Assembly: GCF_003096675.1 (NCBI RefSeq)
Contig: NZ_QEKW01000005.1
Location: 124,001-188,000 of the forward strand
Direction: 5' to 3'
DNA length: 64,000 nucleotides
Source: Actinomycetospora cinnamomea
Lineage (GTDB): Bacteria > Actinomycetota > Actinomycetes > Mycobacteriales > Pseudonocardiaceae
The stretch's first letter is position 1; each line of letters opens with the position of its first letter. Under the pieces are notes generated by a model that was given only the letters and a program-made list of their open reading frames with translations, was not told where the DNA came from and did not search any database. Position numbers and translations under genes: made by a program. Of this stretch, positions 61,896 to 64,000 are shown one piece after another.

Positions 61896-61972
61896 GTCGC
61901 ACACGGGGTGTGCGAGCAATGCGGCTTTGCTGGCGTTCAACGCCAGGATCGCCACACCCTCGCTCGTGCGAC
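61896..61972. repeat. palindromic, AT-richer intergenic element with three nested hairpins
   Basis: The 77-nt stretch contains three back-to-back hairpins: TCGCACAC/GTGTGCGA (61897-61915), AGCAA/TTGCT (61915-61931) and CTGGCGT/ACGCCAG (61930-61946). The ends also pair (GTCGCAC 61896-61902 with GTGCGAC 61966-61972, GGGTGTG with CACACCC). It follows menG and probably terminates it. Its organisation and less GC-rich core look like a dispersed extragenic palindromic repeat; only one copy is evident in this window. Confidence 0.5.
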
Positions 61973-62082
61973 ACGCCGAGAGGCGCCCGCGCCGACCCCG
62001 CTCGCGACGCGGAACCTCATCAGGTGGCCGCTGGCCGCGCCCTCCAAACCACCCTGAGCGGGCGATCACGCTCCACGGCTCC

Positions 62083-62088
62083 TAGACT
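62083..62088 (+). promoter_or_regulatory. -10 hexamer of the reductase-nuo region promoter
   Basis: TAGACT lies 46 nt before the reductase GTG. Transcription would begin near 62095, just upstream of the Rex site. Confidence 0.5.
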
Positions 62089-62102
62089 CCTCGGTGCCGA
62101 GC

Positions 62103-62120
62103 TAGTGAACGCTTTCACAA
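62103..62120. promoter_or_regulatory. Rex operator upstream of the reductase and nuo genes
   Basis: On the minus strand this reads TTGTGAAAGCGTTCACTA, matching the Rex consensus (TTGTGAA, four bases, TTCACAA) in all but one of its 14 defined bases. It lies just downstream of the likely transcription start and overlaps the ribosome binding site AAGGAG (62119-62124) by two bases. Confidence 0.8.
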
Positions 62121-62134
62121 GGAGCCGTCCGCCC

Positions 62135-63484
62135 GTGTCCGCCACCACCGGAGCGCGCCGCAGCCCCGACACCGACGCCGACGTCGTCGTCGTGGGCGCG
62201 GGTCCGTCGGGGTCGACGGTCGCGACGTACCTGGCGCGCGCCGGCCTCGACGTCGTCGTGCTGGAGAAGGCGACGTTCCCCCGCGAGAAGGTGTGCGGTG
62301 ACGGCGTCACCCCGCGGGGCGTGAAGCAGCTCGTCGACCTCGGCGTCGACACCCGCGAGGAGGCCGGCTGGCGCCACCAGCGCGGGCTGCGCGTCGTCGG
62401 CGGCGGGTCGGTCCTCGAGCTCGACTGGCCCGAGCTCACGAGCTTCCCCGGCTACGGCCTCGTGCGTCCCCGCCGCGACTTCGACCAGATGCTCGCCGAC
62501 CACGCCCGGGCCGCCGGCGCGCGCGTCGAGGAGGGCGTCTCGGTCTCCGGCGCCACGGTCGACGAGCGCACCGGCCGCGTCACCGGCGTCGCGGCGCGCC
62601 GCGGGCCGGAGCGCACGCCGGCGACGTACCGCGCCCCGCTCGTCGTCGCCTGCGACGGCGTCGGCGCCCGCACGGCGCTGTCCGTCGGCATCGGCAAGCG
62701 CGACGACCGCCCGCTCGGCGTCGCCGTGCGCCGCTACTACACCAGCCCGCGCCACGACGACGACTACCTCGAGACCCACCTCGGCCTCCACGACCGCCCG
62801 GGCGTCGGCCCCGACCTGCACGGCGGCTACGGCTGGGTCTTCGGCATGGGCGACGGAACGGCCAACGTCGGGCTCGGGGTCCTCGCCACGCGGCAGGGCG
62901 ACCGCCGCGACTACCGGGCGCTGCTGCGCTCGTGGACCCACGGCCTGCCGCCGGAGTGGGGGCTGATCGAGGAGAACGCCACCGGGCCGATCGGCGGCGC
63001 GGCCCTGCCCATGGGCCTGTCCCGCACCCCGATCTACCGCGACGGTCTGGTGCTCGTCGGTGACGCGGGCGGCATGGTCAACCCGTTCAGCGGCGAGGGC
63101 ATCGCGTACGCGATGCAGTCCGCGGCCCTGGCCGCCGAGTGCGTCGTGCAGGCCATGGCGCGCCCCGAGGGGCCGAGCCGCGAGCGCGCGCTCGCCGGTT
63201 ACCCCGCGGCGGTCCGGCACGAGCTGGGCCGGTGGTACCGGGTGGGCAACCGCGCGGCCGGCGCGCTCGGTCGGCCCCGGTTCATGCACCACGCGCTGCG
63301 TCTCGGGCTGCCCCGGCACCGGCTGATGGGCGCCGCGCTCAAGCTGTTCGCCGGCCTGTCCGACGGGCGGGACGGGAGCGCGGGCGACCGCGCCCTCGAC
63401 CTCGCGCTGCGGCTCGTGCCGCCGCTGCGGGACGACGCGCCCCGCGGGACGGCCACACGGAAGGAGGGCATCGTGGCGGCCTGA
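62135..63484 (+). CDS. geranylgeranyl reductase family FAD-dependent oxidoreductase
   Basis: The 449-residue flavoprotein has an N-terminal FAD loop VVVVGAGPSGSTVATYLARAG, EKVCGDGVTPRG (the family's substrate-side motif), VACDGVGARTAL and the second FAD motif VLVGDAGGMVNPFSGEGIAYAMQS. It matches Rv0561c (MenJ), which saturates a double bond in the menaquinone isoprenoid tail; a general isoprenoid reductase is the alternative. In mycobacteria it is on the opposite strand to menG; here it is in the same direction. AAGGAG precedes GTG 62135. A Rex operator covers its leader, so reduced NADH/NAD+ balance should raise its expression. Confidence 0.9.
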   Translation: MSATTGARRSPDTDADVVVVGAGPSGSTVATYLARAGLDVVVLEKATFPREKVCGDGVTPRGVKQLVDLGVDTREEAGWRHQRGLRVVGGGSVLELDWPELTSFPGYGLVRPRRDFDQMLADHARAAGARVEEGVSVSGATVDERTGRVTGVAARRGPERTPATYRAPLVVACDGVGARTALSVGIGKRDDRPLGVAVRRYYTSPRHDDDYLETHLGLHDRPGVGPDLHGGYGWVFGMGDGTANVGLGVLATRQGDRRDYRALLRSWTHGLPPEWGLIEENATGPIGGAALPMGLSRTPIYRDGLVLVGDAGGMVNPFSGEGIAYAMQSAALAAECVVQAMARPEGPSRERALAGYPAAVRHELGRWYRVGNRAAGALGRPRFMHHALRLGLPRHRLMGAALKLFAGLSDGRDGSAGDRALDLALRLVPPLRDDAPRGTATRKEGIVAA

Positions 63485-63647
63485 GCCGCCTCCGGCCAGC
63501 ACGGGTAAGGGCGCCCTGCCCACGGGCTGCTCCGTCCGGCCTCATTAGGGTCGTGCCCGCCCGTCTGGCGTGATCCACTGCACGGCCCCGCTCGCGGGTC
63601 GCTCCACCACGTGATCCCCGACGCTCCCGGGAGGAAAGGAGACGGCG

Positions 63648-64000
63648 ATGCTGGACCCCTACGTCCCGCTGGTCGTCATGTTCGCGCTCGCCGCCGCGTT
63701 CGGGCTGTTCTCCGTGGCGGTGGCCCCGCTGGTGGGTCCGCGTCGCTACAACCGCGCGAAGCTCGACTCCTACGAGTGCGGCATCGAGCCGTCGCCCCAG
63801 CCGATCGCCGGCGGCGGCCGCATCCCGGTGGCGTACTACCTCACCGCGATGATGTTCATCCTCTTCGACGTCGAGATCGTCTTCCTCTACCCCTACGCGG
63901 TGAACATCGACGCGCTCGGCCTCTACGGCCTCGTGGTGGTGCTGGTGTTCCTCGCGCCCATCGTGCTCGCCTACGCCTACGAGTGGCGCCGCGGCGGGCT
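63648..64000 (+). CDS. nuoA: NADH-quinone oxidoreductase subunit A (partial, cut by window end)
   Basis: The first 117 codons of NuoA are present: a span at about 7-28, the conserved cytosolic loop YNRAKLDSYECGIEPSPQP with the redox-sensitive Cys, YYLTAMMFILFDVEIVFLYPYAV, and the start of the last span. GGGAGGAAAGGAG ends 7 nt before ATG 63648. Only the last few residues are missing at the right edge. It opens the complex I operon, reached by transcription from the Rex-marked promoter or from a promoter in the 163-nt gap before it. Confidence 0.95.
   Translation, partial: MLDPYVPLVVMFALAAAFGLFSVAVAPLVGPRRYNRAKLDSYECGIEPSPQPIAGGGRIPVAYYLTAMMFILFDVEIVFLYPYAVNIDALGLYGLVVVLVFLAPIVLAYAYEWRRGG

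Overview
The window is a gene-dense, very GC-rich actinobacterial chromosome segment. Protein families, GTG starts, BldC- and BldN-type regulators, mycothiol synthesis (mshA) and menaquinone genes point to the Pseudonocardiaceae (Pseudonocardia / Actinomycetospora-like); this placement is inference. The gene order follows the mycobacterial block mshA-ybjN-gpm1-senX3-regX3-ppx-proC-(BldC-like HTH)-bS22-galE-LPLAT-serB1-grx-hemA-hemC-hemD-hemB-hemL-PGM-tlpA-ccdA-resB-ccsB-(MinD-like)-menA-menD-menG-GGR, recalled from M. tuberculosis Rv0486 to Rv0561c, with local insertions.

Layout. 0.2-5.2 kb: MreB-like protein, L,D-transpeptidase lipoprotein, SDR, mshA and a YbjN protein. 5.5-8.7 kb: acyl-CoA ligase, HhH protein, membrane protein, DUF899. 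8.8-15.3 kb is the accessory part between ybjN and gpm1: a trypco2-type protein, a candidate papain-like peptidase with a small partner, an OsmC/OhrR peroxide module, a GlsB-like protein, an Fe-S Suc_Fer protein behind a candidate iron box, and a JmjC-type oxygenase gene directly behind a gene for a Gly-Ala-Asp repeat protein. 15.5-25.6 kb: gpm1, senX3-regX3, ppx, proC, the BldC-like HTH, bS22, galE-like and acyltransferase genes. 25.6-29.5 kb (minus): HAD hydrolase, DUF5667 protein and a BldN-like ECF sigma factor. 29.7-41.4 kb: glutaredoxin with two ferritin-like proteins, then rex-hemA-hemC-hemD, hemB and hemL. 41.4-48.1 kb: cytochrome c maturation (TlpA-like, CcdA, ResB, CcsB) and a MinD-like ATPase. 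48.2-53.9 kb: bldC, menA, a secreted protein, menD. 53.9-60.6 kb: a complete Mrp antiporter operon (mnhA/B fusion, C, D, E, F, G). 60.5-64 kb: DUF3592, menG, a geranylgeranyl-reductase-like gene and the start of nuoA.

How the genes work together. Much of the window builds the respiratory chain: tetrapyrroles for cytochromes, System II cytochrome c assembly, menaquinone, the Mrp ion circuit and complex I. Two Rex (NADH/NAD+ sensor) operator candidates tie this together, one in the rex-hemACD promoter and one just before the reductase-nuo region. Many genes lie in translationally coupled ATGA/GTGA chains.

Transcription starts. Many genes lack a Shine-Dalgarno sequence and instead have a TANNNT -10 hexamer 6-9 nt before the ATG/GTG. 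Leaderless transcription therefore appears common, and it decided several starts below. The most novel candidate is the repeat-protein/JmjC-oxygenase pair at 13.5-15.3 kb, which looks like a substrate and its hydroxylase. All calls rest on reading the sequence; no database search was run.
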